From Methanoculleus sp. (lineage in GTDB: Archaea; Halobacteriota; Methanomicrobia; Methanomicrobiales; Methanomicrobiaceae), in NCBI GenBank assembly GCA_011048835.1, contig DSDF01000036.1, positions 1-44,591 on the forward strand: DNA of 44,591 bases. The letters run 5' to 3'. Positions 26,922 to 34,760 of this stretch are shown piece after piece (positions within the stretch are counted from its first letter, which is position 1; every line of letters starts with the position of its first letter). Below the pieces are notes generated by a model. The model saw only the letters and a program-made list of their open reading frames with translations, ran no database searches and was not told where the DNA came from. A program made the position numbers and the translations under genes.

Positions 26922-27635
26922 TCATACCAGCCAAACGTCCGCGATGGACCCGATGCCGATCCCGAGGAACACCGCAGCGACACCTCTCTTCACCCAGAAA
27001 TCGACCGCCTGGGCCCGTTGCAGCAGCCGTGCCGCCTGCCCGACGCCGCGGACGAGCAGCAGGGAAACCACCATCACCGGCAGTGCCGTGGCGATGCCGA
27101 ACACGCCGGGCACAAGGAGGGCATCGCCGGTTTTCAGGGCAATGGGGATGAGCATGCCGAAGAAGAGCACGGCGCTGAAGGGGCAGAAACTGAGCGCAAA
27201 CAACACGCCGAGGAGAAAGCTCCCTGCTCCCCCCTTCTCTGAAAGTTTCTCCATGAGCGACGCGAGCCGTCTGCCCCCACCAGGAAGGTGAATGTCAACG
27301 ACATCGAGCATCAGGATGCCGAGGACCAGCAGCAGCGGCCCGAGGAGCATCATGCCGTAGTCCTGGAGGAAGAAGGAGACGGCCTGCACGTTGAGGCCGG
27401 CATACACGATCGCCGCGGCAAGGGCCACGTATGCAACGGTCCTCCCGGCGCCGTAGAGCGATCCGACCAGGAGCGTGTCGTGGCTGTTGCCCATGCGGCG
27501 GAGGACGTAGGCGATGGCGGTGATGTTGGTGGCGAGCGGACACGGGCTCATCGCCGTCATCAGCCCGATGAAAAACGCGGCGACGAGCGGGACGCCGCTC
27601 ATCCCCATCGCCTGCATGAACCCCATGATATCCAT
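26922..27635 (-). CDS. arsG: ArsG-like efflux permease (DsbD/CcdA superfamily)
   Basis: A 237-residue membrane protein with six or seven helices. MTAMSPCPLATNITAIAYV near residue 27 and ALSFCPFSAVLFFGMLIP near residue 149 are the paired Cys-Pro motifs of the DsbD/CcdA fold. In the ArsG branch this is reported to export trivalent aromatic arsenicals, together with ArsF; I use that name from the pairing and motif, not from proof. An electron-transfer role across the membrane is the alternative. GGAGG lies 8 bases before the ATG. It starts 11 bases after the stop of arsF. Confidence 0.75.
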   Translation of the reverse strand: MDIMGFMQAMGMSGVPLVAAFFIGLMTAMSPCPLATNITAIAYVLRRMGNSHDTLLVGSLYGAGRTVAYVALAAAIVYAGLNVQAVSFFLQDYGMMLLGPLLLVLGILMLDVVDIHLPGGGRRLASLMEKLSEKGGAGSFLLGVLFALSFCPFSAVLFFGMLIPIALKTGDALLVPGVFGIATALPVMVVSLLLVRGVGQAARLLQRAQAVDFWVKRGVAAVFLGIGIGSIADVWLV

Positions 27636-27646
27636 AACCCTGCCTC

Positions 27647-28138
27647 CTATGTCAGCTGCTGGTCGATCACGGCTCTGATGTATGCCGAGAACTTCTGCTG
27701 GTCGCCGATCATGTACCAGGGGCCGAGCAGTTCTTCCTTATAGAACCCGTTCTCGTCGTAGATGCCTATCCAGAGAGACGATCCTGTCGGGCCGTAGCGC
27801 TCGACGATCTCGCGGTTCTCGGACATCGCAATATCGATGTGATCGAAGACGATCTGGCCGGACTGGAGTTCCTGTGCATAGTAGGTATTCACGGTCTCTT
27901 CGGTGAGATCTCCCAGCATCACGCAGGAAACGCACCTGCTCGCGCCATAAAAGTGGAAGAGCTCGATCTTCTCAACATTCGATCCGATGTAGCCGACCTC
28001 TGCCGACTGGCCGGTCGCAGCCTCTCCCCCGTTCCCGGTGCAGCCGGCGGTGAGCACCGCTGCGGCGGCGATGACGAGAAGCAGGGATAGCGGGAGGATC
28101 CTGATCGACCGAGTATTTGGTGAGATTGATAATTTCAT
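27647..28138 (-). CDS. arsF: ArsF-like lipoprotein with Cys-x-x-Cys
   Basis: A 163-residue exported protein. The N-terminus has a basic region, a hydrophobic stretch and a lipobox-like LTAGC at about residue 33, so it is probably a membrane-anchored lipoprotein. The mature part is thioredoxin-like: FHFYGASRCVSCVMLGDLTEETV, with a Cys-x-x-Cys. This matches the family annotated as nitrophenyl compound nitroreductase subunit ArsF. It may pass electrons to or from ArsG across the membrane. GGAGGAACC immediately precedes the ATG at 28138. A sequence resembling the ArsR operator of this window lies about 85 bases upstream. Confidence 0.78.
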   Translation of the reverse strand: MKLSISPNTRSIRILPLSLLLVIAAAAVLTAGCTGNGGEAATGQSAEVGYIGSNVEKIELFHFYGASRCVSCVMLGDLTEETVNTYYAQELQSGQIVFDHIDIAMSENREIVERYGPTGSSLWIGIYDENGFYKEELLGPWYMIGDQQKFSAYIRAVIDQQLT

Positions 28139-28221
28139 GGTTCCTCCTCTTCGCAGTGGGGCCTGGGGAGCGGGCATGCGGATACGCACGGTTCGGCCGG
28201 CGTGTCCCCGCCCGCGAGTAT

Positions 28222-28237
28222 TTCAAAATTTTTTGTA
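28222..28237. promoter_or_regulatory. Operator-like site upstream of arsFG
   Basis: TTCAA-N6-TTGTA, differing at one base from the TTCAA-N6-TTGAA palindromes found in front of arsR. It is 84 bases before the arsF start. This suggests, without proving, that arsFG answers to the same ArsR regulator. One extra base is included at the 3' side. Confidence 0.4.
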
Positions 28238-28457
28238 ATACTAGGGTTTGCAGGGAGTGTATTGAATCTTTCGCGATCTGGGAATGCTGCCTCCTGCACT
28301 ATTCAGCGGCCGCAGCGCACCGCAAATCCGCTGCATCCCACTATCGAATCAGATCTGGCGGAGTTCCTGCGGCCGGATCGATAATGGATGCCCTCTCGCT
28401 CCCTCCAGTGATAAGTGCCTGTTTTGAAAGAGGAGCGGATGGCCTCCTGACATCACC

Positions 28458-28880
28458 TCATCTCGGAGAAAACGCAAAAATCGGGACGATACCCCGGAGG
28501 CCGGCCCCGGCACCCGTCTTCACTGGAGGCAATGACTCCTCTGCACCATCCACCCCCGGCCACCGGCGGGTTCGATGTGGATGGATCTCGGTGCGCTCAC
28601 CCATCACCCCCCCTGCCGGCGGAAAGAGGACGACACGGTCCCCGTCTTGGAGCACCGTATCCATCCCCCGGATAAAATGGATATTTCTCCCGTTCACAAG
28701 GATGTTCACGAACCGTTTCAGTTCGCCGGGGGTGTCGAAGAGCGCCTCTTCGAGGCCGGGATACCGGCGAAATAGAACTTCCATGAGATCGCCGACCGCG
28801 GCCCCCTCCCCGATGCGAACCATGGTCTCCCGCTCCGCAACATCCCGGAGCGAGGCAAACGTCTTCACCAGTACCTGCAT
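28458..28880 (-). CDS. MoaD-like sulfur carrier with apparent C-terminal extension
   Basis: Ubiquitin-fold sulfur carrier used in making the pterin cofactor of tungsten or molybdenum enzymes. The first 91 residues are a normal MoaD: MQVLVKTFASLRD at the start and DGDRVVLFPPAGG at the end, the Gly-Gly being the site of adenylation and thiocarboxylation. As given, the frame runs 49 residues beyond Gly-Gly. The cause is a run of seven C at 28607-28613; with six, the codon after Gly-Gly is TGA (28604-28606). The extension is thus very probably a sequence error. GAGGTGAG precedes the ATG. It is 4 bases after the thiF/moeB gene and belongs to the AOR operon. Confidence 0.85.
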   Translation of the reverse strand: MQVLVKTFASLRDVAERETMVRIGEGAAVGDLMEVLFRRYPGLEEALFDTPGELKRFVNILVNGRNIHFIRGMDTVLQDGDRVVLFPPAGGVMGERTEIHPHRTRRWPGVDGAEESLPPVKTGAGAGLRGIVPIFAFSPR

Positions 28881-28884
28881 GCTC

Positions 28885-29631
28885 TCACCTCGCACTCGCA
28901 TTCCTCCTGTGGTCCCCGCAGACAGGACAGGCCGCATCCCCTTCAACTGCCAGCACCTCGGCCTCTGCCCGCAACCCGTCCCAGAGCAGGAGACGGCCGG
29001 CGAGGAGTTCCCCTGTCCCGGCCAGCCACTTGATCGCCTCGGCCGTCTGCATGCACCCGATAACACCCGCGGTGACACCGAGGATCGGCACCGCTCCGCC
29101 CGGCGGAGGGTGCGGCACGATACACCGGAGGCAGGGCGTTGTTTCCGGTATGATCGTCGTCACCTGGCCGAAGAACCCGTGGATGGCGCCATGGATAAAG
29201 GGGACCCCACATTCCCGTGCAGCATCGGCGAGAAGGTAGCGCGCATTGAAGTTATCCATCCCGTCGAGAATGAGATCGACCCCTTCTGCGAGTTCGCGCA
29301 CGTTTTCTGCATCGATGCTGGCCTCGACCGGTTCGACACGCAGGTGCGGGCCGGCCCCCATGAGCCGTTCCGCCGCCGCTACGGCTTTGGGCGTGCCGAG
29401 GTCTGCATCGCGGTAGAGGATCTGGCGGTTGAGGTTGCTCAGATCGACCCGGTCCTGATCCACGATCCGGATCCTGCCGATTCCTGTATAGGCGCAGTGG
29501 AGGGCGATGGAAGTGCCGAGCCCTCCTGCACCGGCGACAAGCACGGATGCTTCCCTGAGCCGTTCCTGCCCCTCTTCGCCGATAAGCGAAAGCTGCCGCC
29601 GGTACCGCTCGCGGTCGGCAGGGGTGAGCAT
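28885..29631 (-). CDS. ThiF/MoeB/HesA-family adenylyltransferase
   Basis: Activates the C-terminus of a ubiquitin-like sulfur carrier with ATP. The 248-residue protein has the nucleotide motif GAGGLGTSIALHCAYTG (about residue 33), DQDRVDLSNLNRQILY, and Cys pairs near the end, CLRC and CPVC, forming the structural zinc site. It lacks the rhodanese domain of eukaryotic MOCS3. GGAGGGAAGG precedes the ATG by a few bases. Position between AOR and the MoaD-like gene shows its job: the maturation of the tungstopterin cofactor, probably dedicated to this AOR. Confidence 0.9.
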   Translation of the reverse strand: MLTPADRERYRRQLSLIGEEGQERLREASVLVAGAGGLGTSIALHCAYTGIGRIRIVDQDRVDLSNLNRQILYRDADLGTPKAVAAAERLMGAGPHLRVEPVEASIDAENVRELAEGVDLILDGMDNFNARYLLADAARECGVPFIHGAIHGFFGQVTTIIPETTPCLRCIVPHPPPGGAVPILGVTAGVIGCMQTAEAIKWLAGTGELLAGRLLLWDGLRAEAEVLAVEGDAACPVCGDHRRNASAR

Positions 29632-29645
29632 ACCCTTCCCTCCGG

Positions 29646-31421
29646 TCACTCCAGCCCGAGCTCTGCACGTTTCTCCTTCGTCGGAACCCCTTCCGCGTCC
29701 CATCCCCTGAGTGCGTAGTACTCGTCGAGGAGGGGTTGGCGCTCCCAGACCCTGCCCTTCGGCGCCAGATCCTGCAGGGGCTCGGTGAGCAGACGCTTGG
29801 GAAGGGTGTCGTCCGCTTTCGTATACCCTGCTTTGATATTGAAGAGTTTCTGGAGGTTCCAGATACGCTCGCCAATCCTGAGCAGGGCGGTTGTATCGAT
29901 CGGCATGCCGGTCGTCGCCGCGCACAGGTCGGCGTAATCCTCCGCCCCGAGGGCAAACGAGGTGAAGAGGCACATCCCGGAGGCGTCGATGGCAGCCGTG
30001 AGGTCCTGGAAGATCTTTGTCCACCGCGCCTTGCCCTCGTTGACAAAGGGATCGATCTTCTCCGGGGACCCGAGGACCTCCGGAGCAATCATATAGCCAT
30101 AGACATGGTCGCCCCCCCTGACCGAGGTGGCGTAGGCCAGACCATGCCCCTGCAGCCCCCGGGGGTCGTAGGCGGGCAGGTCCTGCTTTTTGACGCTCAT
30201 CGAGAGTTCGGGGTGGCCGTGCCGTTCGGCGAACCGGTAGGAGCCGTCGGCGAGTTCGGCGCCGAAACCTTCACGATAGCCGATCTGCCGTACGAGGTCG
30301 ATCAGTCCTTCCGTCTCCCCGAACCGCGGGCCGTCGGTGATGTAGCCTCGCTCGCGCATCTCCATTGCGCAGGCGATGGCCGCCGGGGCACCGATGGCAT
30401 CCAGGCCCAGCTTGTTGCATTCCCAGGTCGCCTTCGTCACCATCCGGATATCGTCGATGTCGAGGTCTGCGCCGAACGCCCAGACAGGCTCGTACTCCGG
30501 ACCTTCGTGCACCTCTCCGTCGACCTCGCAGACCCGGCTGCAGCGGACGATGCAGGCGTAGCAGCCGCTGTTCTTCTGCAGGATCGTGTCGGCGATCGTC
30601 TCGCCGGATATCTTTTCCGCGTTCTCGAAGTACCCGCGCTGGAAATTCCTCGTCGGGAGAATCCCGTTCTCATTGATGATGTTGACAAGCACCGAGGTGC
30701 CGTACTTGGTCAGTGCTTCGCAGATCCCGTTTGTCTGGATCTTTTCACGGATCCGCTCTTTCACGACGTCGAGCTGGTCACGGTCCGCCTCGGTGATCGG
30801 GAGGTTCCCTGTAGCGACAATCGCCTTGAGGTTCTTTGCGCCCATGACAGCGCCTGCACCGCTCCTTCCTGCTGCCCGATCATAATCGTTCAGCACGCAG
30901 GCAAGCAGGCTTTGCTTCTCCCCGGCGGGGCCGATGCAGGCGACCTTCGCTTTCTCGTCGCCAATGTCGGCGATCAGCGCATCCGTTGTCTCATGCACCG
31001 TCATTCCCCAGTACGCCGCCGCATCTCGGAGTTCTGCGGTTCCTTCGCTGAGGAAGAGGTAAACGGGTTTGTCGGATCTGCCGAAGAAGACCGCCGCGTC
31101 GAATCCGGCCTTTTTGATCTTCCAGCCGAAGGTGCCGCCGCTGTTGGCCGACATCAGCGTCCCGTTCAGCGGTGATTTTGCGTTCACCTCGTACCTGCTC
31201 CCGAGAGGGATGCCCGTGCCGGTGAGGGGTCCCGATGCTACCACGAATACGTTCTCGGGGGAGAGCGGGTCAGCGGCCGGATCCATATGATCCGTCACGA
31301 TACGGGCGCCGAATCCCCTGCCGCCCAGGTAGTCGCGTTTCAGGTCGTCGGGTGTCTCCTTGAAATCAACCGTCCCGTTCGTGAGGCTAACATAAGCCAT
31401 CTTTCCTGCATATCCATCCAC
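29646..31421 (-). CDS. aor: Aldehyde:ferredoxin oxidoreductase (tungsten enzyme)
   Basis: Tungstopterin iron-sulfur enzyme that oxidises aldehydes to acids with ferredoxin, or the reverse. About 591 residues. Visible: GYAGKMAYVSLTNG start, GGRGFGARI, NAKSPLNGTLMSANSGG, DRAAGRSGAGAVMGAKNLKA (pterin contacts), the cluster ligands CYACIVRCSRVC, and a later cysteine in DASGMCLFTSF. The start is probably GTG 31421, with GGTGAT just upstream; a TTG at 31436 is possible. A good TATA box lies 32-40 bases upstream. First gene of the operon with ThiF/MoeB and MoaD. Whether it belongs to AOR proper or a related aldehyde-specific branch cannot be told. Confidence 0.9.
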   Translation of the reverse strand: MDGYAGKMAYVSLTNGTVDFKETPDDLKRDYLGGRGFGARIVTDHMDPAADPLSPENVFVVASGPLTGTGIPLGSRYEVNAKSPLNGTLMSANSGGTFGWKIKKAGFDAAVFFGRSDKPVYLFLSEGTAELRDAAAYWGMTVHETTDALIADIGDEKAKVACIGPAGEKQSLLACVLNDYDRAAGRSGAGAVMGAKNLKAIVATGNLPITEADRDQLDVVKERIREKIQTNGICEALTKYGTSVLVNIINENGILPTRNFQRGYFENAEKISGETIADTILQKNSGCYACIVRCSRVCEVDGEVHEGPEYEPVWAFGADLDIDDIRMVTKATWECNKLGLDAIGAPAAIACAMEMRERGYITDGPRFGETEGLIDLVRQIGYREGFGAELADGSYRFAERHGHPELSMSVKKQDLPAYDPRGLQGHGLAYATSVRGGDHVYGYMIAPEVLGSPEKIDPFVNEGKARWTKIFQDLTAAIDASGMCLFTSFALGAEDYADLCAATTGMPIDTTALLRIGERIWNLQKLFNIKAGYTKADDTLPKRLLTEPLQDLAPKGRVWERQPLLDEYYALRGWDAEGVPTKEKRAELGLE

Positions 31422-31452
31422 AGCTATCACCAGCAAAACCCTCTGTCTTGAT

Positions 31453-31461
31453 GTATATAAA
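31453..31461 (-). promoter_or_regulatory. TATA box of the aor operon
   Basis: Minus-strand TTTATATAC preceded by an A-rich stretch. Transcript start would be near 31432. The stretch 31437-31735 between aor and the DGC gene holds no recognisable gene besides this promoter. Confidence 0.55.
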
Positions 31462-31735
31462 CATTTTTTTCAAAAGAATGAAATGTCTGTGTTCTTCTGC
31501 CCGCAGGGACATCCGGCAGGTCCAGAGGTTTTTCGGCGGGCGGATGCTGCAACTTCACGCCCATGACAGGAGGAGGCTTCCCGGATCCTGGCGAGGTGGA
31601 CGCGATGGATCTTTTCGACAACCCCGTTTTGCGACGACCTCACATCCCCGGTGGCACGATCCGCTCGTGCGGGCGCATCGTTCCGGCGGAGATGCCAGAA
31701 TGAAACGAGCAAGCGATACGACCGTCACCGGGACG

Positions 31736-32011
31736 TCATGTGCGCCCGACCGGAATACTCCCGTCAGCAGCACCCGTCACGCTCTCGCAGCGGCCTGAGA
31801 CGGTCTTTCTCCCGCAGCAGTCGGCGCAGCCGTCGAGAATGAGGATTTTCTCCGCATGGCCGATCGCCTCCTCGACCGATTGGGTCGGGTGGGTCGCCGA
31901 AATGTAGGCCTCTATCTCCCTTCCGCAACGATAGAGGAGTGTACTCCCTGTCTGCGTGGTCAGCTTCCCGGTATTCGAGATCCCGGAGCAGGTGATGATG
32001 GTGAACGCCAT
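31736..32011 (-). CDS. DGC-domain putative zinc-binding protein
   Basis: A 91-residue member of the DGC family, named for its Asp-Gly-Cys motif. TCSGISNTGKLTTQTG at the start and LILDGCADCCGRKT near residue 58 give the conserved cysteines. Such proteins are found with metalloid and metal resistance genes; the function is unknown. It is shorter than the paralogue at 34107-34511, ending soon after the DGC motif, so a lost tail by indel is possible. Its ATG directly follows the stop of the small upstream frame. Last gene of the ArsR-controlled operon. Confidence 0.72.
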   Translation of the reverse strand: MAFTIITCSGISNTGKLTTQTGSTLLYRCGREIEAYISATHPTQSVEEAIGHAEKILILDGCADCCGRKTVSGRCESVTGAADGSIPVGRT

Positions 32012-32173
32012 TCACCGAACCCCGAATGTCTCATCAATCCATCTGCATATATCGTCACGGATGCGGTGCACACCGTCCATAATCTCTACATCGGTGCCGG
32101 TGAGGATCGTCTGCTTCACCCGGTCAACTCCGGCGGACCCGGCTGCTCTGCCGCACCCTGCCTCTTGTTGCAT
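32012..32173 (-). CDS. Small frame, possible tail of the DUF2703 gene
   Basis: A frame of 53 codons whose last 36 residues (VKQTILTGTDVEIMDGVHRI and onward, ending ETFGVR) look like genuine helical protein. It overlaps the end of the DUF2703 gene in another frame, and its TGA abuts the ATG of the DGC gene. It may be a separate short gene, or the true C-terminus of the DUF2703 protein displaced by one extra base in the overlap. Family not recognised. Confidence 0.4.
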   Translation of the reverse strand: MQQEAGCGRAAGSAGVDRVKQTILTGTDVEIMDGVHRIRDDICRWIDETFGVR

Positions 32174-32624
32174 CGTCCTCTATCAGCGGCGCCCCACAGC
32201 CGCATTCCGAACAGCAGGGCTCATCCGGGCCGTTCATCTCCGCCACCAGCTTCAGGATCACCCGGTGGATCAGCTCTGCGGGGATCGCCTCGTGGAGTTC
32301 TCCTTCATACTCGATCGCCCGGCACTCCACATCGTCCTGCCCGGTGATGCAGGCGCAGGATGCGCAGGCGGTGGCGGTCACCGTCATCCCCTCGATGAGA
32401 TCCTCGAGCGGGGTTCCGTTGAAGAGGATGTTGTTGGACTCTTCGATCCCCTCATCGGGGAGGACCGTCTCGATGATCCTGACCTCGATCCCCACCTTCT
32501 CGAGAACCGGCCGGATCTCCTCGACCGCCCGGATGACCGCAAAGCCGGTCTCCCCGCAGCGTTCGCAGGTGTTCGTAACGTCTTTTCCGATGTGCTTCCA
32601 CTCGATGACGATTTCGTTGTGCAT
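32124..32624 (-). CDS. DUF2703-like cysteine-rich protein
   Basis: A 166-residue cytoplasmic protein. It begins with IEWKHIGKDVTNTCERC and later contains ILFNGTPLEDLIEG and TATACASCACITG; this pattern is that of DUF2703, a thioredoxin-fold-like family often beside metalloid resistance genes. Cysteine pairs CERC, CASCAC and CCSECGCG suggest metal or metalloid binding. The final 15 residues are Arg/Ser-rich and unlike the rest, so the true end may be altered by an indel (see the overlapping small frame). Start 32624 follows GGAGATGA by 6 bases. Function unknown; inferred role in arsenic or other soft-metal handling from context. Confidence 0.75.
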   Translation of the reverse strand: MHNEIVIEWKHIGKDVTNTCERCGETGFAVIRAVEEIRPVLEKVGIEVRIIETVLPDEGIEESNNILFNGTPLEDLIEGMTVTATACASCACITGQDDVECRAIEYEGELHEAIPAELIHRVILKLVAEMNGPDEPCCSECGCGAPLIEDDATRGRVRQSSRVRRS

Positions 32625-32659
32625 TGGTTTCATCTCCAATTTTTTGGTATCGCTGTTCT

Positions 32660-33087
32660 CTACCGCACCATCAGCACGTGCGCCGTTGCCCGGTGCACCA
32701 CGGCCTCGGCCACTCCGCCAAGGAGTGCTCGTACTGCGCCGTGCCGGCCTTTTGCGCCCATCACGACGATGGTGGGCTCAAATGCATCTTCTACCTCGAG
32801 GATCTCGTCGATTGCATTCCTGGTGACCAGCTCGGTCACGACCTGGGGGATACCGAGGGGGTAAACCGGGCCTTCAGGTCGGCGAGCCGCTGTTCGTCCT
32901 TTCTGTTGAACGCTGTGATCTCTTCCTGCGATGCAGTCCAGAGCCGCCGTGTGTCCTGGACGTGCAGAAGGACGAGCCGTTCAGGCTTCGCCCCCGCCAT
33001 CCACTCGATGAACGGGATGCACCGTTCGGCCTCTTCAGAGAAGTCGGTGAGGTAGAGGATCCGGCGGAAGATGCCGGTGGTCAGCAT
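32660..33087 (-). CDS. UspA domain, joined to ACR3, frameshifted
   Basis: Universal stress protein module. It begins [17 protein letters not shown] and continues to the run of five G at 32857-32861, where the frame is lost. Adding one base gives [22 protein letters not shown], then [24 protein letters not shown] (the nucleotide-binding motif), ending VLMVR at the TAG 32660-32662. So the domain is whole apart from one base. Upstream, the frame runs without a stop into the ACR3 permease. The ATG at 33087 could be an independent start but has no clear ribosome site. Confidence 0.72.
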
Positions 33088-34079
33088 ACACGCATCCGGG
33101 TCCCCTTCTTTCATGATGGCGATGGCCACCTCGAAGTGGTTCGAGGCGCCGATCATCCCGGCAGGCGCGGCGTCCCGGTAGGGCAGGCCGAGCCGGCGGG
33201 AGAGGACAAAGTAGCCCAGGGTGAAGATGAGCACCGTCTGGATGAAGAGCGGGATCGCAATCCAGAGGATGGTCAGGGGGTTTTCGACGATGACGTCCCC
33301 TTTGAAGGTGAAGAGGAGGACGAGCGTCCCGAGCAATGCCACGATGGAGACCGGGGTAAGCAGGTGGAGAAACCTTGTCTCGAACCACGCCTTCCCCTTC
33401 CGTGCGATGATCCATTTCCGGGTGAAATACCCGGCGATGAGCGGGAGACCCACATCGATGGTGACCGAGAGGAGGATCGTCTCCCAGGGGATGGGCATGG
33501 CGTTCACCCCGAGGAGGAACCCGCCGAGGGGGGCGTAGAGCACGAGCATGGTGAGCGAGTTGATGGCTACCATGATCAGGGTCAGGCCGTCGTTTCCCCG
33601 CGCGAGATAACTCCACATCAGCACCATCGCCGTGCAGGGGGCGATGCCCAGCAGAATGCAGCCGGCCACATAACTCCGCCAGAGCTCGACCGTGGTCCCG
33701 TCTGGAAGCACCTCGGTCCCCGGAATGAATCCTACGAAGAAATACCCAGGAAGAGGGTGGCGATGAGGTACATCGAAAACGGCTTTACCGCCCAGTTCAC
33801 GAAGAGGGTGAGGGCAACCGGTTTCGGGGTCTTTGCTGCCCGCAACACCTCCGCAAAATCGATCTTGACCATGATGGGATACATCATGAAGAAGAGGGCG
33901 ATGGCGATCGGGATCGAGACCTGGTAGACGGAATACGAGTCGAGGGCGACGGCGATGCCGGGCGCGGCCCTGCCGAGCGCGATGCCCGCCACGATGCAGA
34001 GTGCGACCCAGACCGTGAGGTATTTCTCAAAAGTGGAGAGGCGGCGTTCCCCAAGGGTTGCTTCCGCCACGTTGTTCAC
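33088..34079 (-). CDS. acr3: ACR3-type arsenite permease, frameshifted and C-terminally shortened
   Basis: Arsenite efflux carrier of the bile/arsenite/riboflavin transporter superfamily. The N-terminal part (34079 to about 33747) has the first helices and ATLFLG; there the frame is lost in CCC at 33745-33747. Adding one base restores [14 protein letters not shown] and onwards. The functional cysteine in [10 protein letters not shown] and glutamate in [11 protein letters not shown] are present, so it could transport. After the latter motif the last helix found in ACR3 proteins is missing, and the frame passes instead into a UspA domain. About 330 residues remain where family members have roughly 350-390. 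Fourth to fifth gene of the ArsR-controlled operon. Confidence 0.82.
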
Positions 34080-34106
34080 CTGGTCATCCGGGACCTTGAG
34101 TGTTCA

Positions 34107-34511
34107 TCAATCGTTTCTGCCCACCCCTTCCCATGCGGCGGACACGACGGTCTCGACGTCAGCATCGGAGAACTCTCTCGATCCTGCCTTGGCGATGCCG
34201 AGCGCCGTGACCACGATATGCTGGTCGGGGGTGATTCCCTGCGCCCCCGCGATCTCCCTGCCGCACGCAATGGGGCAGCCGTCGATGACGATCACTTCGT
34301 CGGCATCCCCGATGCTCTTCATCAGCCCTTCCGCTCCGGTGGCGAGCAGCGCCATGCAGGCGGCAGCCCCGAAGCCCTCCTCGGTGAGCTGCAGCGCCGC
34401 AAGGTTCGAGAGCTGCCCCACGTTGGCGACGCCGGCGCAGGGGAAGATGTTCCGTTTTTTCCCGGTCTGGGCGGAGGTGTCGCCGCAGGAGCAGGATGGT
34501 TGCTCAGGCAC
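34107..34511 (-). CDS. DGC-domain putative zinc-binding protein, full length
   Basis: A 134-residue protein of the same DGC family as 31736-32011. It has an N-terminal CSCGD, then FPCAGVANVGQLSNLAALQL, a GFGAAACMA segment and VIDGCPIACGREI with the DGC motif, and a complete C-terminal part HIVVTALGIAK. Cysteines suggest zinc or metalloid binding; no enzyme activity is established. Start is a GTG at 34511 preceded by GGTGAGGGGG; alternative starts are not evident. It lies between the redox-disulfide protein and ACR3, with gaps of under 30 bases, so it is firmly in the operon. Confidence 0.82.
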   Translation of the reverse strand: MPEQPSCSCGDTSAQTGKKRNIFPCAGVANVGQLSNLAALQLTEEGFGAAACMALLATGAEGLMKSIGDADEVIVIDGCPIACGREIAGAQGITPDQHIVVTALGIAKAGSREFSDADVETVVSAAWEGVGRND

Positions 34512-34518
34512 GTCCCCC

Positions 34519-34755
34519 TCACCCCTGCAGGATCTCCTTGAGTTCGTTCACGTCCGCGACCCGGCCGGAGACCTTCAGTTCGCCGTCGACGATCAGCCCC
34601 GGGGTGAGCATGACCCCCCGGTCCATGATGGCGGTGATGTCCTCGACCTTGATGATCTCGGCATCGATCCCGAGGTCGGCGACCGCTTTCTCGACATTCT
34701 TCACAAGCCGCCTGCATTTGGCGCAGCCGGTTCCCAGCACTTCAATCCTGACCAT
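34519..34755 (-). CDS. Redox-active disulfide (thioredoxin-like) protein
   Basis: A 78-residue mini-thioredoxin of the MTH895 type. The active site is GTGCAKCRR at residues 8-16 (Cys-x-x-Cys), and the cis-proline loop is GVMLTPGLIVDGEL. These proteins in archaea lie beside predicted permeases and ArsR regulators, as here, and may reduce a metal(loid) or a permease disulfide; that role is unproven. ATG 34755 is preferred, with GGAG 10 bases upstream; the frame's GTG at 34764 lies inside the ribosome site. Five bases separate it from the preceding small gene. Confidence 0.88.
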   Translation of the reverse strand: MVRIEVLGTGCAKCRRLVKNVEKAVADLGIDAEIIKVEDITAIMDRGVMLTPGLIVDGELKVSGRVADVNELKEILQG

Positions 34756-34760
34756 TGGTT

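Noticed and set aside
28117-29718. Plus-strand open frame over the arsF promoter, moaD and thiF genes
   Set aside because: Crosses several well supported minus-strand genes and shows no domain.
29736-31175. Plus-strand open frame of 479 codons opposite aor
   Set aside because: Antisense shadow; aor on the other strand is certain.
31453-31475. Possible ArsR operator in front of aor (TTCAAAAGAATGAA)
   Set aside because: The half-sites are four bases apart, not six, so it does not match the three arsR sites.
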